A stretch of 64,000 nt of DNA from Membranipora membranacea (lineage: Eukaryota; Bryozoa; Gymnolaemata; Cheilostomatida; Membraniporidae): the NCBI GenBank assembly GCA_914767715.1, contig OU612075.1, positions 14,508,001 to 14,572,000 on the forward strand, read 5' to 3'. Of this stretch, positions 12,356-24,364 are shown piece by piece; position 1 is the first letter of the stretch, and every line of letters starts with the position of its first letter. Position numbers and translations under genes: made by a program. The notes under the pieces are model-generated. The model was not told the origin of the DNA and searched no databases. It worked only from the letters and a program-made list of their open reading frames with translations.

Positions 12356-12950
12356 CGCTTGCAGTAAATGAAAGTGGCTTCTTATTCTCAGATGAAGAAT
12401 CAGCTCTCTGACCAGGTATGAATTCCTCAAAACCTGAAATAGAACCATAGAAAGAACAGGAGCATTTGGAATTGTGATTTTGTTAGTTCTAGTTAAGTGA
12501 TATCATCCGACCATTGCTGGCATATGATGATAAAGTATTGTCAGCAACTCAAATCAAGCAGAACCCAGAAAACATACAAGTATGACTCAATGAAGCAGCT
12601 CGTCTCATTATACAATTACCTCTCCAACCTTCACTGCCATGTTAATGCTATTCCTGGATCAGCTGAGCAGTATATCAAGTGCCAATATCCCCATCTTCTT
12701 GTTATCTGCCAGTATCACATCTCCAAGTTGCAGCATCGAAACCTTCAACCAGAAGAGAAATTCAGTTCAGCCCTGGACTTGTATTCCATCATGCGACGGT
12801 ATTTGTAATACAGACACAGAAAAACAAGAAACATGTCAGAAATATGTCACATCAAGTTTTGTTATCAAGCAAGTTTTGGGATGCACTAACCTTGTTTTTG
12901 ATAGATGCGATAATTGGCATATACTTGACAAGCAGAGCAAGGTTGTAGTG
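12356..12950 (-). repeat. Module block 0 (degenerate)
   Basis: Diverged copy of the duplicated unit. Around 12395-12425 the CAGCTCTCTGACCAGG word matches the acceptor side of the 'a' module of later blocks. The stretch 12480-12860 aligns with 19870-20310 in block 2, sharing GGATCAGC-GAGCAG, AGTGCCA-TATCC and CCATCATGC-AC-GTAT words. No intact splice-like border remains. Confidence 0.6.
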
Positions 12951-13283
12951 TCTTGAGACTTGTAGGCCGCTCTTGAGACGTGTAGGCCGCTCTTGAGACG
13001 TGTAGGCCGCTCTTGAGACGTGTAGGCCGCTCTTGAGACGTGTAGGCCGCTCTTGAGACGTGTAGGCCGCTCTTGAGACGTGCAGGCCGCTCTTGAGACG
13101 TGCAGGCCGCTCTTGAGACGTGAAGGCCGCTCTTGAGACGTGTAGGCCGCTCTTGAGACATGTAGGCCGCTTTTGAGACGTGTAGGCCGCTCTTGAGACG
13201 TGCAGGCCGCTCTTGAGACGTGAAGGCCGCTCTTGAGACGTATAGGCCGCTCTTGAGACGTGTAGGCCGCTCTTGAGACGTGC
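12951..13283. repeat. 20-bp minisatellite, 16 full units
   Basis: Exactly 20-bp units TGTAGGCCGCTCTTGAGACG run head to tail from 12961 to 13280, with a partial unit before them. Most differences are at the third base (T, C or A); units 7-8, 9, 13 and 14 carry C, C, A, C, A there. Because 20 is not a multiple of three, every frame cycles through the same 20-residue pattern, so the long minus-strand frames over it carry no coding evidence. It occupies the place of the degenerate 20/21-bp repeat module 'm' of blocks 1 and 5, and looks like a recent local expansion of it. Confidence 0.95.
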
Positions 13284-15640
13284 ACTACCGATAAAATAGT
13301 GTTCTATAAAATTACATCCATAGAATCATATTTATAAATTTTTTTCACTCTGACATGGAGGCTACATAAATCTGACTGAGTGAACAATTAGCAATAGCAA
13401 AAAATGAAAATGAGACCAATTGTAAAAAAGTGGAGCAATATAATCAATAACATTAACAGATTTCTTTTACCAAAAAAACGTTCCCAGATGGACATGAACA
13501 GTGCAATGCAGTAAACAAATCAATAGTGTCAAAAGACCCAATTTTAAGCAAGTAGCATATATCCTTCCTAAACAGTATACATATTCAGTAGATGCTCACC
13601 ATATCAGTGTATGGTTGTCTCTCTCCGGCCCGTCCTGTCTTAGTAGCATCTGCATCAGAAGCGAAAACAAACAGTCCTCTTCTCCGATAGTTCCTTTTTG
13701 TTCACAGCAGAACAATCAGCTCTCCGAGCGGGTCTGTTTTCAGTTTAACCTAAAACAGATCGGTAGAATAAGTATAGTTGTGGTTGTGAAAATGGCTACA
13801 ACAAATTCATACCATCTAAGTATTACTGGTAGCAAAAAATACCTTCTGGATGAGCAGAGAGACAATTCCAAACTCACTACATATAATTTTTACCCAAAGG
13901 TGCTCATAAACTTTATCAGTGTGAAAATATTGCATTACTACTTCAGGACAAGCTGCCAGACTTTAAATTGCATCGGTCTTATAGCCAAGTAAATAGATTT
14001 TTTTTATCATATCTCATCGTGCTACAGTATCCTTATAACAGAAGCAGAACAACATACAACATAAAATGTCAAAACATGTTTGTTGAGCTTACCTTTTATT
14101 TCAATGTATGCGCATTACTCAGGCCTTTTGCGTGGATGAGGAGAACAATGTCCGAGTATCAATACTGGCTTGTATCCTGCTATCCGGCTATCAATCACAA
14201 CAGCTGTACTGTTCAGACCTGCAAAAAGATTAGAAAGATTCTCATGACACACTCCTGAATAAGTTATACCTTCCAGCATCAAAGTATATGGGTGTAAAAC
14301 AAAACTGTTGTCTTAGGGTGTTTTAATATGGAGTGAATCTCATCACCTGTTTTAATCTGTTAGAATTGCCACATCAGTATAATTCATGGCTGATATTGTG
14401 AACAATAAGCACTCGAAAAACAGAGATCGCGGAAGGGCAGAGAACACATTAGAATAATGTCATATTTAATAACCAGCCGGATTACACCACTATCATGAAG
14501 CATCAAAACATCTGAAAGCCACAGGCTATCAAGCATCCACAAAAGCAGTGAAATTTCAAGGCTTAATTTGTAATGCATTATGAAGCTCAAAATATGAAAG
14601 CAGCACCAAAGTAAAAGAACCACAATGTATCAGCACTGTCAGTATTATGTAGAAATCTCACGATAGCTTGTGAAAAAATCGCTGTAATGTAACTCACGAC
14701 ATTTATCTGTGGATTGCTTCTTTACTGAACTGGTATATTGTCCATGCAGATAAGGAGACATGTGCACATCCATGCAATGATTATGATGATGTTGTACTCC
14801 ATGAGTTTTAGTGTATCTGAAACAAATGTCGACAAACTAGATGGCGCGGTTTTCCTGTAACATAACCTTAGCCTTTTTCTGGTTTACTTCTGCTCAAAAA
14901 TTCTGAATTGTATGTACGTAGGTTTGAAGAATGCAAACCATCAGGAAATAGTGACATAATAGAAATAAACACAATTATATAGATATAGCAGGGAGAAAAA
15001 AGAGTCTCTGAGTCTGCAGTTTTATCCAGGAAGCGTTGTACTTTGAGTCTCTGCAACCCCTGATCACTGAAGTATAATAATATTATATATCAGCGGACCT
15101 ATATATATATGTATATATATTCGATGTCCACAATTTCACAGGCCCAGTATCTCTTTTTGAGAAGTTTTCATACACAATATATAACTTTGATTTATACAGG
15201 TGATTACAACCTAAACCTAAATATTCAACAAAAACAGCCAGATGCGTGAATACTGCAGAACAAACAGTAATAACTGTAATAATACTCACCTCACATGCCT
15301 GAGATTATCTTCTTTATTCAACAAGAATATTTGCAGAGTCTTGATACGGAGAGTAGATTGAGTCTGCAGAGGCTTGTCTTGACATAAGTAGGCCTGTTTT
15401 GAGATACATATGGCTGTCATCAGATGCAAAGAGCCGTGTTCAGGTGCATAGGGTCGTCTTGGGTTGCATAGGCCTGTTTTTTTATGCACTGGAGTGTCTT
15501 TAGTTGCATGGGCGTGTCTGGAGAGACGTGTATCTAGATGCTTAGGCTTTGACTATACTTTGGTACTGACTGATATATGCCGGAAGACTCTGTAGAGCTA
15601 GATGTCTCATTGCTCTCATTGAAGACCTGGAAAATAAATA
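13284..15640 (-). repeat. Module block 1 (best preserved)
   Basis: The minus-strand module order is m (15290-15626), c (14698-14816), b (14093-14218), a (13600-13749), then spacer e (13284-13595). Each module starts after a pyrimidine-rich tract ending in AG and ends at GTGAGT, GTGAGC or GTAAGC. The m module contains imperfect 21-bp repeats related to the adjacent 20-bp minisatellite. Homologous modules with equivalent borders occur in blocks 2-5, and the regions between modules are also related, so whole units were duplicated. Confidence 0.7.
14115..15420 (-). CDS. Candidate spliced small ORF across modules m-c-b of block 1
   Basis: Not a family I recognise. Reading the minus strand from an ATG at 15420, the m module is open to its donor at 15290 (43 codons plus two bases). 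It then joins the c module (14816-14698) in frame, contributing YTKTHGVQHHHNHCMDVHMS and onward. That joins the b module (14218) in frame, where RLNSTAVVIDSRIAGYK leads to a TAA at 14117-14115. The total is 117 residues with phase 2 and phase 1 introns, rich in His and basic residues. In block 5 the m and c modules also join in frame. Other blocks have stops or frameshifts. No signal peptide or known domain is seen and the start codon is uncertain. It may be a decaying gene or a non-coding spliced RNA. Confidence 0.3.
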
Positions 15641-15717
15641 TAGAAAATTCTCAAAAGGCTGCAACTGCTGGACAAGCTCACAGATTCCATGAAAAGTAAG
15701 CACATATGAACATTTAT

Positions 15718-15835
15718 CCCACCGAAAACGATAGTTTGAGGTGGTATAACGGCAATGCCCATGAAGCAGTTCTCATCCCACCGAAAACGATAGTTTGAGG
15801 TGGTATAACGGCAATGCCCAAGAAGCAGTTCTCAT
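15718..15835. repeat. 59-bp tandem dimer
   Basis: Two head-to-tail 59-bp units (15718-15776 and 15777-15835) begin CCCACCGAAAACGATAG and differ at one base. Confidence 0.9.
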
Positions 15836-17038
15836 AGGGGACTTCTGACAACTTATGTGGCAGCTGAGCCCTATTTTTGCACACAATAAACACCTACAGT
15901 TTTGCTCATCCATCCTCAATTATTGTCAAGATAACTAGATTCATACCTGAATTTCTCTTTGGGAGTAGCATGAAAAACAGCAGGTGATGCTATTACATAG
16001 AAAACTTGCAACAGCCAGCACAGGTTTTTTGGCTTTTTCTTGCCATTTTTATTCAATCCCATAGACATAGTTTTGTCTATGTCTATGAGATTGCATAAAA
16101 ATGTTTTGTCTATGTGCAATCCTCAATCAATCATCAGTGCAACTTAATAAAGCCCAAGTGCCTGGGCAAAATGTGTAAAATCTGCTTCAATAGAAATATC
16201 AATGGTTAAAATTTGCTCAAATAGAAATTTCTATGGTTCAAAGGCTAATATCTAAAAGAACAGTCATACCTGAGCAAATCATTTAAGCCTTAGTGCCTGG
16301 GCAAAGCGTTTAAAATCTGCTTTAATAGTATAATCAATGGTTCAAAGCCATCTGCTTTGATAGAAATTTCCAAGGTTCAAAGGCTAATCACTAAAGGGGG
16401 CAGATATACCCATTGTTAAACTCTGTGCTCCTAGGAGTTATCTTATAAAATAATTATCATCACTGATTTATAAATCAGTGATTGTCATGTAATCTGCTTT
16501 ACACTTCTCCCATGTTAGTTTAAACAATGAACTCATTCATTCATTGGTTTAAATAACAGCAGCTATTGCTATGATTTCTTAATTATTTTCATTCATTCAT
16601 GCAAACTTTTCACAGATTATACTATTATTCAGTTCTCTTATAGTAGCTGCTCATGTACGGCCTGTCATTATCTTTGTCATTTAATATTCTTTTTCACATA
16701 AGTTCAGATAGCGGCAATTGCAATCTCCTTATTATGTTAATTTTTTATCTAGACCAAATCGCGTGTATAATTTGTTGTGTCATTGTATTTGTGACGTGTA
16801 ACACCAATCATAGATATTCCTATTGGTTGAAAGCTTGCCACAGTTATTTTTTTACCAGGCAGCGTATATCATGACATGAGATGAATTATGTCTCAGTAAC
16901 AATTACCTAATGGGCTGCAAAAAACGCTGTGGGTTTAATTCTCAGACATAGTTGTGTTTGTGAGATATTGTCGGATTTTAGAATTTTACACCGCTAATTC
17001 CTATTGGGTAGAAGTAAAAGTCCTGCATACCACTAGAT
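15836..17038. repeat. Intergenic with ~120-bp tandem duplication and two palindromes
   Basis: A diverged tandem duplication spans about 16151-16405; both halves contain GTGCCTGGGCAAA, a TCTGCTT word, AATAGAAAT or similar, and GGTTCAAAGGCTAAT. At 16060-16087 there is an 11-bp perfect stem with loop TTTTGT. At 16459-16482 there is a perfect 24-bp palindrome centred on TTATAA. No gene. Confidence 0.65.
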
Positions 17039-17751
17039 CAGCTGTCGGCAACCTGCGGCCTTTTTTCCAGTGCGGCCTAATGAACAATATCTTGCGGGCT
17101 GATTGTGGCCTTATGCCTGAAAAATATATTACACATTAATTTTGATTCCCATCTCGCATTTTGTAATCTTGATATTCAAGTATGTAGGCACAATATATTT
17201 CAAAATAGTGGCCAATCAGCGTTGAGCATATAGCTTCCAAAGCCGTTTCTAGACATAATCATCTTAACTGTATTGGTGTTAACTCCTTTTTCAAGTGCTT
17301 TATTTTCAAAATAACCCAGAACGGTGACCTTTGGAAATTCAAATAAAAATTTTCGTTAATATCATAGTAATTAATTTTTTTAGCAAATCTGTCACCTTGA
17401 ACAAGAAATGCAGATGAGTATTAACAAGTTTTCATGTTACAAATGCCCCTGCTTTATCGCTGAAATGTTCCAGATTGCATCTAATTTTACAAGCATTCGC
17501 AGAAAACTTCCCCATTGCGGAGGTGCCAGCACCCCTCCCACACCCACCCTGCCCTTTTACATACACATGCAAAACTTCACAAGATTTTTTAAATTAGAAT
17601 TTCTGTTGAGCTGAAGTTCCTTGCAACAATGAACTAAAAGTTTAGTTCATTGCTTGCAACATACCACAGCTTTTACAAATAGATCTGTTTTAGTTTGTTC
17701 ATAGTTTGTGTAAAATGTGGACTTTTTTTAGAAAAAGGTTGCCCACCCATG
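17039..17751 (+). mobile_element. hAT-like non-autonomous element, tandem member 1
   Basis: It starts CAGCTGTCGGCAACC and ends with the reverse complement of CATGGGTGGGCAACC. It is preceded by CACTAGAT (17031-17038) and followed by CTCTAGAT (17752-17759), an 8-bp target duplication with one change. It is related to 3863-5415 but shorter, and has the empty site for the 34-bp palindrome near 17535-17554. No transposase frame. Confidence 0.8.
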
Positions 17752-17759
17752 CTCTAGAT

Positions 17760-18661
17760 CAGCTGTGGGCAACCTGCAGCCTTTTTGCCAGTGCAGCCTA
17801 ATGGTTTATAGTTTGCGGCCTAATTGTGACCTTATGCCTGTACAACTTTTTATACACTAATTTTGATTCCCCTTTTTTTATGTGGAGAACCAAGTATGCA
17901 TAGCGTTCTGTAAGCTCAAAATATTTCTAAATAGTGGCCATTCTGTATTATGCATGTTGCTTAGCTTCCCAGCCACTCCTACTACTTTATAAAGTTGTTG
18001 CCCTTTCGAAATAACACAAAACAGTGACCTTTGGATGTTAAAATTACAAGTTTCTCTAACATTGTAGTAATTTTTTTTTTGCAAAACAGTCTCTGTGGAC
18101 AAAGATTCCCTTTGTGACAAGTGCTCCTGCATTATGGCTGAAATGTTCCATATTGAATTCTTCATTTCACAATCATTTGCGAAAATTTCCCTCCTTTGAG
18201 AGAGGGCGGGAGCTGTGAGGTGAAAACTTTGGCAGGACACGAAAAATATTAAAAAACTTATTTTTTGCTCCGCGAAAATACTTCCTCCATCAAAACAGTC
18301 CTGTATGAACTTTATTTACACTTTAACACCTGGGAGGGCGCTACAGCTCCCCTACCGCACCCACCCTCCTCTTTGTCTTACACATGAAACATGGGGATAC
18401 AGACATGTACACAATCAAGTCATGAGGTAAAATGACATCACAAAACTCAAGAAGATTAGATAAACCAGTATTTCTGCTGAGTTGATGGTTTTTGCAACAT
18501 ACTGCAGGTTTTAGACATAAATCTGTTTTAGTTTTTACACAAGTGGAAATGCCAAAATTGCTACTCCAGTTCCAATTTTATGCCTGAAAAATATGTTGCG
18601 GCCTTTTGAGTTGATCTGGCGTAAGATGTGGCCTTTTTCAAGACAAGGTTGCCCACCCATG
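17760..18661 (+). mobile_element. hAT-like non-autonomous element, tandem member 2
   Basis: It starts CAGCTGTGGGCAACC and ends with the reverse complement of CATGGGTGGGCAACC. Perfect 8-bp flanks CTCTAGAT lie at 17752-17759 and 18662-18669. The left flank is also the right flank of the preceding element, so the two sit head to tail with a single target copy between them. A 120-residue minus-strand frame at 17878-18240 resembles no transposase and follows the non-coding similarity with the other copies. Confidence 0.85.
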
Positions 18662-18669
18662 CTCTAGAT

Positions 18670-19289
18670 CAATATTGATCCATTTGCCTGAATTCGGAGT
18701 TGTTTTTCCTCCAATGGACAGGGGAGCAACTCCGAATACAGACAAATGCATCGTATATATATATTTTCACTCTGACCAGTGAACCATCTGTCCAACTGAG
18801 CCGAACAGTTTTGCTCCTTTTCGGTGGCCTCTGATCTTATCAGTTCTAGTATTATAACGCTTTTCATGTTATGACAAAAAAAAAAAGAATGGAAATATAA
18901 AAACTAACAGATTAAAGAATTATTTAAAAAATGTTGCAATAAAGATATCTTATGAAAGTGAGTAGGCTTGATGCTCTGTGATGTAGCAGATAAATCATTA
19001 AATGTGGTGGCAGTTTTATGAATTCAATCGTATAGTGGGTATTCTGAGCAAATGTGTTTAACTGACTCCCACACAGAGAAAAATTGGATAGAAGATAATG
19101 ATGGGCTGTTCTGTAACCAGTAAAGCAAGTTTTCAAACTTACCTATCAATGGGGGGATATTCACCGATGGGTCGAACGAATGACATTTGTACATTATAAT
19201 TGATTTTCTCCCAATGAGCAATCTGAACGGCTGCAGCGCTGATGACCCAAATCTGAATGAAATATAAATAGAGAAATCCATCAACAGCT
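18670..19289. other. Intergenic, nothing recognised
   Basis: No supported gene. The stretch leads into the spacer of module block 2. Confidence 0.4.
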
Positions 19290-20759
19290 GCACTACCGAT
19301 ACAATGGTATTTTCATCAGCCGCAGAATCAAATTAGCAATAGCATAAAATGAAAATGAGACAAATTGTGAAAGAACGGAGCAAAATAATCAATGACATTG
19401 ACAGCATTATTTTACACGCCTGCGAAAAAAAACAAATCACCTTGAAACATGCAAGCCAATAAAATGCGGCCAGATGGACATGAACAGCGCAATGCAGTAA
19501 TCAAATCAATAGTGTCTAAATACTCAGTTTTCAGTAAGTAGCAATGTTCTTCCTAAACAGTAAATATATTCAGTAGATACTCACCTTGTCAAACAACGGA
19601 TGTCTGTCTTCGGCCTGTCCTGTCCAAGCGGCAGCAATCAGTCCTCTCCTTCGACAGTTCTTTCCTATTCGAGCAGAAAAAACAGCTCTTTGAGTAGGTC
19701 TGTTTTCCGTTAAACCTAAAACAGATAGGTAGAATATTTATAAGTGTAGTTGTGGTTGTGAAATTTGCTACACTCAACTTATACCACCTAGATAATGCTG
19801 GCATGTGATGATTGAGCAACTCCACACAAATTTTCGAAAAAATTTAATTATGCTAATTATACCCTGCCAGAACAAAACTGAACAAAACAAGGAGCACTGT
19901 AAAGTTTTCAATACTTCATAAAGCAGCTGGTCTAATTATTTACTCACCACTCAAGTACCAAAGCATGCTTCACTCGCCAACCTTTACTGTGATGATCATT
20001 TAAAACCTGGATCAGCAGAGCAGTGTCTAGAGTGCCATTATCCACATGATCTGTCGATTACATCCTATCAACTTGCGGCATGAACATCTGCAGGTGTATT
20101 TCTCATCGAACCTTCAATAAGAATGTAAAGCTGTAAATGAAGCACTAAGTATGAACTTGGAAAGGGCTGTACTCAATTCAAAGCAACATGGTTAAATCAG
20201 TTCTATATATATTGTATCCCATCATGCAACAGTATCTCCATACCAAAAGCAGGACAACAAAAAGCGATAAAATGTCATACCATGTTTTGTTTTTCTTACT
20301 TTTTAATCGACTGATGCACATTTCTCAGGCACATCCTGGATGAGCAGAGACAGCTTGTATAATGTACTGTGTTGAGTGACTGGAATAACCTTATGGCTAT
20401 CCTGCTCTTATTAATCATGTCAGGTGTAAAGCTGTTCACACCTGCAACAAGAAAGTTCATTGCAGTGATCATGATGCTGTACTCCCATGATTTGTAGTGT
20501 ATCTGAAACAAAAATCAACTTACTTGATGTCATTCAACTTTCTTTTACAATTAATATATATTTATTTCAAAAGTTATGAAATTTGAATTTCTGTTAGCCC
20601 TGATCACTGACGTATAATATTGTTTAAAAGAACGCAAATATAAAGGAAACAATTCAAATTAAAGAAATTCACACAGCCAGAAAGATACGATAAGAAGTAA
20701 AGAGAAGCATCGGATTTTAATTTGAATCTCTGAAACAAGCGAGCCATCAACAGCTGTAC
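19290..20759 (-). repeat. Module block 2
   Basis: Spacer e is at 19290-19584 (shares TGCACTACCGATA, ATTAGCAATAGCA and AGATGGACATGAACAG with block 1). Module a is at 19585-19715, with acceptor context TCTGTTTTAG and donor GTGAGT. The stretch 19870-20310 aligns with block 0. Module b is at 20300-20441 and runs almost directly into a partial module c whose acceptor side is at 20502, so a deletion has fused b and c. Module a has a frame ending in KERTDCC-type sequence, but the reading frames are not maintained between blocks. Confidence 0.6.
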
Positions 20760-22499
20760 TACCGATACAATGGTATTTATATAACCATCCATGGAATTGA
20801 ACTTGAAAAAGGAGGCCGCAGAAATCTAATCGAATTGACAATTAGCAAAAGCATAAAAATGCTAGTGAAACGCTTCAAAACAATGACAGGATTTTTCGTA
20901 CCAGTCTGCACAAAAAACGTGCAGGTGACTAAATTTGTTGTGGCTGAGTGGTTTTCGACCCGTTTTCAGCAAGGGAGGCCCAAGTTGAAAAGGCTCTATC
21001 TATGGAAATTGATGCATATTTTGAGGTCAATCCAAGAGGTGAAAACTCCGCATGATCTAGGCGGACCTCAAAATTCACATGGAAACATGCTGAATGTGGC
21101 TAGATGGTCATGAACAGTGTGATGCATTCATCAACAACAGTGTCCAAATAAATGTTTCTTTCAAAAGTGGAAATATGTTCGGTAGGTGCTCACCATGTCA
21201 TTCAATGGATATCTCTCTCCGGCTTGTCTTGTCCAAGGAGCATCTGGATCAGATCATGTGATTTCTTATATATTGAAGTTGTGATACATAACAATACAGC
21301 GAAACCATAGGTTCTCTCCTTTGACATAAATCTGTCACTAACGGTGCGGGTCTGTTTTCCACTAAACCTAAAACAGAATGATAGATTGATATGTGTAGAC
21401 GTGGTTGTGAAATTGCCTACAACCAATTTATACTATCTCAGTTATGCTAGTAGCTTATTGTGCACAAGTAAAAATTACCTACCGGATGATTTGGGGGACA
21501 ATTTCGAACACTACTTGTATAATATTTACCCAAAAGTGCTATTAACTTCTTCAGTGTAATAATATTGCATAACCACTGCAGATCTAGCTACCAGACTATG
21601 AAATGCTTTGTTCTTTAGGAAGTCTCAAAGTCTTATGGCCGAGTCAATATAAAGCTTATATATGTACCATCATACAGCACTATCTTCATATCAGAAGCAA
21701 AACAACAATGAGTGTTGGATTTGCTTACCTTTTATATAAATTGATGCAAATTACTCAGATCTTTCCTGGACAAGTATCAATGCTGGGATGTATTCAGCAT
21801 TGTACTGAGTAGCTGGGATAAGCTTACAGACATTCAGCTATCAACCATAACAGCTGTACAGTTGTTCAGACCTGCAAAAGGATGAAACGATTAAAGTATT
21901 TGGGCGTAAAACAAACCTGTTGTCTTGGGTGTGAATTTGGTGTAAATCTCTGTTGGAATTACCACATCATTATTATTTATGGCTGATTTTGTGAACAACA
22001 AACACCCAAAAACTAAAATTAAACCTAATCTCAAAGGTTTTATAGTAAGAGCAACATGGATTTTTTCCAAGACTCCCTGATAGCAGGGTGGGCAGTGGCG
22101 ACATCAAAATTGTGTCACTTTCAACATTCAGCCTACTTGAGCCACTATCATGAAGCAGCTGAAAGACGGGCCATCAAGCATCCACAAAAGTAATGAAATT
22201 CTAGGCTTAAAGCATAAAATACGAAAGCAGCACTAAAGTGAAACAACCAAAATCGGCTTTTCTGTAGAAAGCACACGATAGGTTGTGAAAAAACCTTAAT
22301 CATAACTCACATCTTTTATCAGTGAGTTGCTTCTTTACTCCACGGGTATCTGTCCATGCAGTGCCTAGAAGAAGTGTGCTGTTCTGTGCAGTGTTTATGA
22401 TAATTTTGTACTACATGATTTGTAGTGTATCTGAAACAGAAATTGACAAAGTAGATATAAGGCAACTTACCTGTATATTAACAACATCCCGAACGTGTC
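20760..22499 (-). repeat. Module block 3
   Basis: Spacer e is at about 20760-21193 and includes a 95-bp segment (20994-21088) also found at 59423-59516. Module a is at 21194-21367, b at 21729-21871 and c at 22311-22430, each with AG and GTGAG/GTAAGC-type borders on the minus strand. Module m is missing. Module b has in-frame stops relative to block 1, so this copy is unlikely to be translated. Confidence 0.65.
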
Positions 22500-24364
22500 G
22501 TGTCTGCACAAAATAACAAATCGCATTGAGACCGCAAGCAACTAAATGTGGCCAGCTGGGCATGGGCAGTGCCATGCAGGGATCAAGATTCCGAGATGTT
22601 CAGTAGATGCTCACCATGTCAATCAATGGATGACTCTCTTCGCTTCGTCCTGTCCGAGCAGCATCAGGATCAGAAGAGCTTCGCTCTCACTCATGTCTTC
22701 TCTCATTTGGAAGCTTAAGAGTTTTAAAAGTACACTTCAACTGTCACTAACAGTAAATATATGTTTATTCCAATTTTCAGCAGAAAGGTCAGCTCTCCGA
22801 ACAGGTCTGTTTTCCATTAATCCTAAAACAAAACGATAGAATTAATATGTGTAATTGTGTTTGTTGAACTAACTACAATATTCCATATCTCATGCTTTGT
22901 ATGTGCTCTACATGGTGTTTGTGTGGTGTTTTTTTAATTAGTCGGAGGGTTGGATCACAGACTATCTGGCTGACCCATGCTTTTATTTACTTTCTTTTGA
23001 ACATTTAGTACTCTCAATTTACAAGCAGTACACAAATAAAAGAAGAAGAAGATATCCCATCATGCAACAGTATCTGCATAACAGAAACAAAACAACAAAA
23101 AGTGCTAAAATATCACATAACATTATTATGTACTTGGCTTACATTGTTATCGCCTGATGTGCTTCCTCAGGCTCTTCCTGGAGGAGCAGAACAATGTACA
23201 AGTATCAATGCTGGCTTGCATTCTATTGTGCCGAGTGACTGGGAAAAGCTTGCATACATTTGGCCATCAATCATAACAGGTGGACAGGTGTTCAGTCCTA
23301 CAAAAATAGTGCACAGATTTTCATGAGCAGGTTTTAAATATTCGGGTGTAAAACAAACTTCTCTTATGGTGTGAATTCGGAGAAAATCGCCAACCCTGTG
23401 TTTATCTGTTGGAATTATCACATCAACAATATATTGTGAACCGGTTTTATAGAAATGGCAGGAGGGAATTTGTCCAAAACTCCCGGATAGCAAGGATGGC
23501 AGATGTGACATGAGAATGTGTGTTTGTGAACTTGAGCCCAACTATCATGAAGCATCAAAACAGCTGAAAGCCATGGGCCATCAAGCTACACAAAAGCAAT
23601 GAAGTTCAAGGCTTGATTTGTAGTACATGGTTATGATGTTTAAAATATGAAAGCAGCACCAAAGCAAAACAACCAAATGTATCAGCACAGTCTGCTTTTC
23701 AGTAGAAAGCATACATTAGTTTGTGACAAAACCACTGTAATAAATAACTCACCGTATTTATCAGGTGTATCGCTTCTTTACTCAACGTATATCCTGTCCA
23801 TGCATGGCCTGTCCATTGCCATGTATGTGCTGTTATGTGCAGTGCTTATGATGATGTGGTTCCTGAAACAAAAAGCGACAAACTGTTTTGTACAGTATAA
23901 ACACGCTAAACCTCAAAATTTTTCTGGTTTTACCGAAATTCTATATTAAGATTTTCTGAACATTGTCTGATATATTACAAAAGTTCACACTGTCATATAG
24001 CTATAACGAGGAGAAGCACCGCAATTTTATCTCCGAAATATTGTAATTTTATTCTCTGCTAGCCCTGCTTACTGTGGTGTAATATTCCATAATCAGTGCA
24101 GTGGGCCTATTGATATATTCGATATCAAAAATTCACAGGGCCAATTTGTATGCATTTTTATTCCACACAAGGTTTTTCTTTTGAAATTAGCATTGTCAAT
24201 AAAGGGCTTCCATTTACGAGTGACTAAAACCAAGCTTAAATATTACACAAAAAACAGCCTAATTTATGAAGACTGCATTGCAAACAATAATGATAACAGT
24301 ACTCACCTCATGTACTGTGATCATCTTCTTTATACAACAGGAACCTTGTCAAAGCAGGGTCTGG
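22500..24364 (-). repeat. Module block 4
   Basis: A short spacer e is followed by module a at 22615-22822, b at 23143-23297, c at 23753-23862, and a remnant of m whose donor side is at 24307. Module b is open here as GLNTCPPVMIDGQMYASF with onward frame to a stop, the least damaged version outside block 1. Module c contains a stop. The m remnant is shortened and fused to module b of block 5. Confidence 0.65.

Noticed and set aside
12836-13285. 149-codon minus-strand frame over the minisatellite, and the idea of a CRISPR array
   Set aside because: A 20-bp unit without stops keeps every frame open. There are no spacers between units, and the context is eukaryotic.
17878-18240. 120-codon minus-strand frame
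   Set aside because: Lies inside a non-autonomous hAT-like element and follows similarity to its non-coding copies; no transposase motif.
18735-18830. tRNA-like A-box sequence on the minus strand (GGCTCAGTTGGACAGATGG)
   Set aside because: No B box or cloverleaf could be found, so neither a tRNA nor a SINE is supported.
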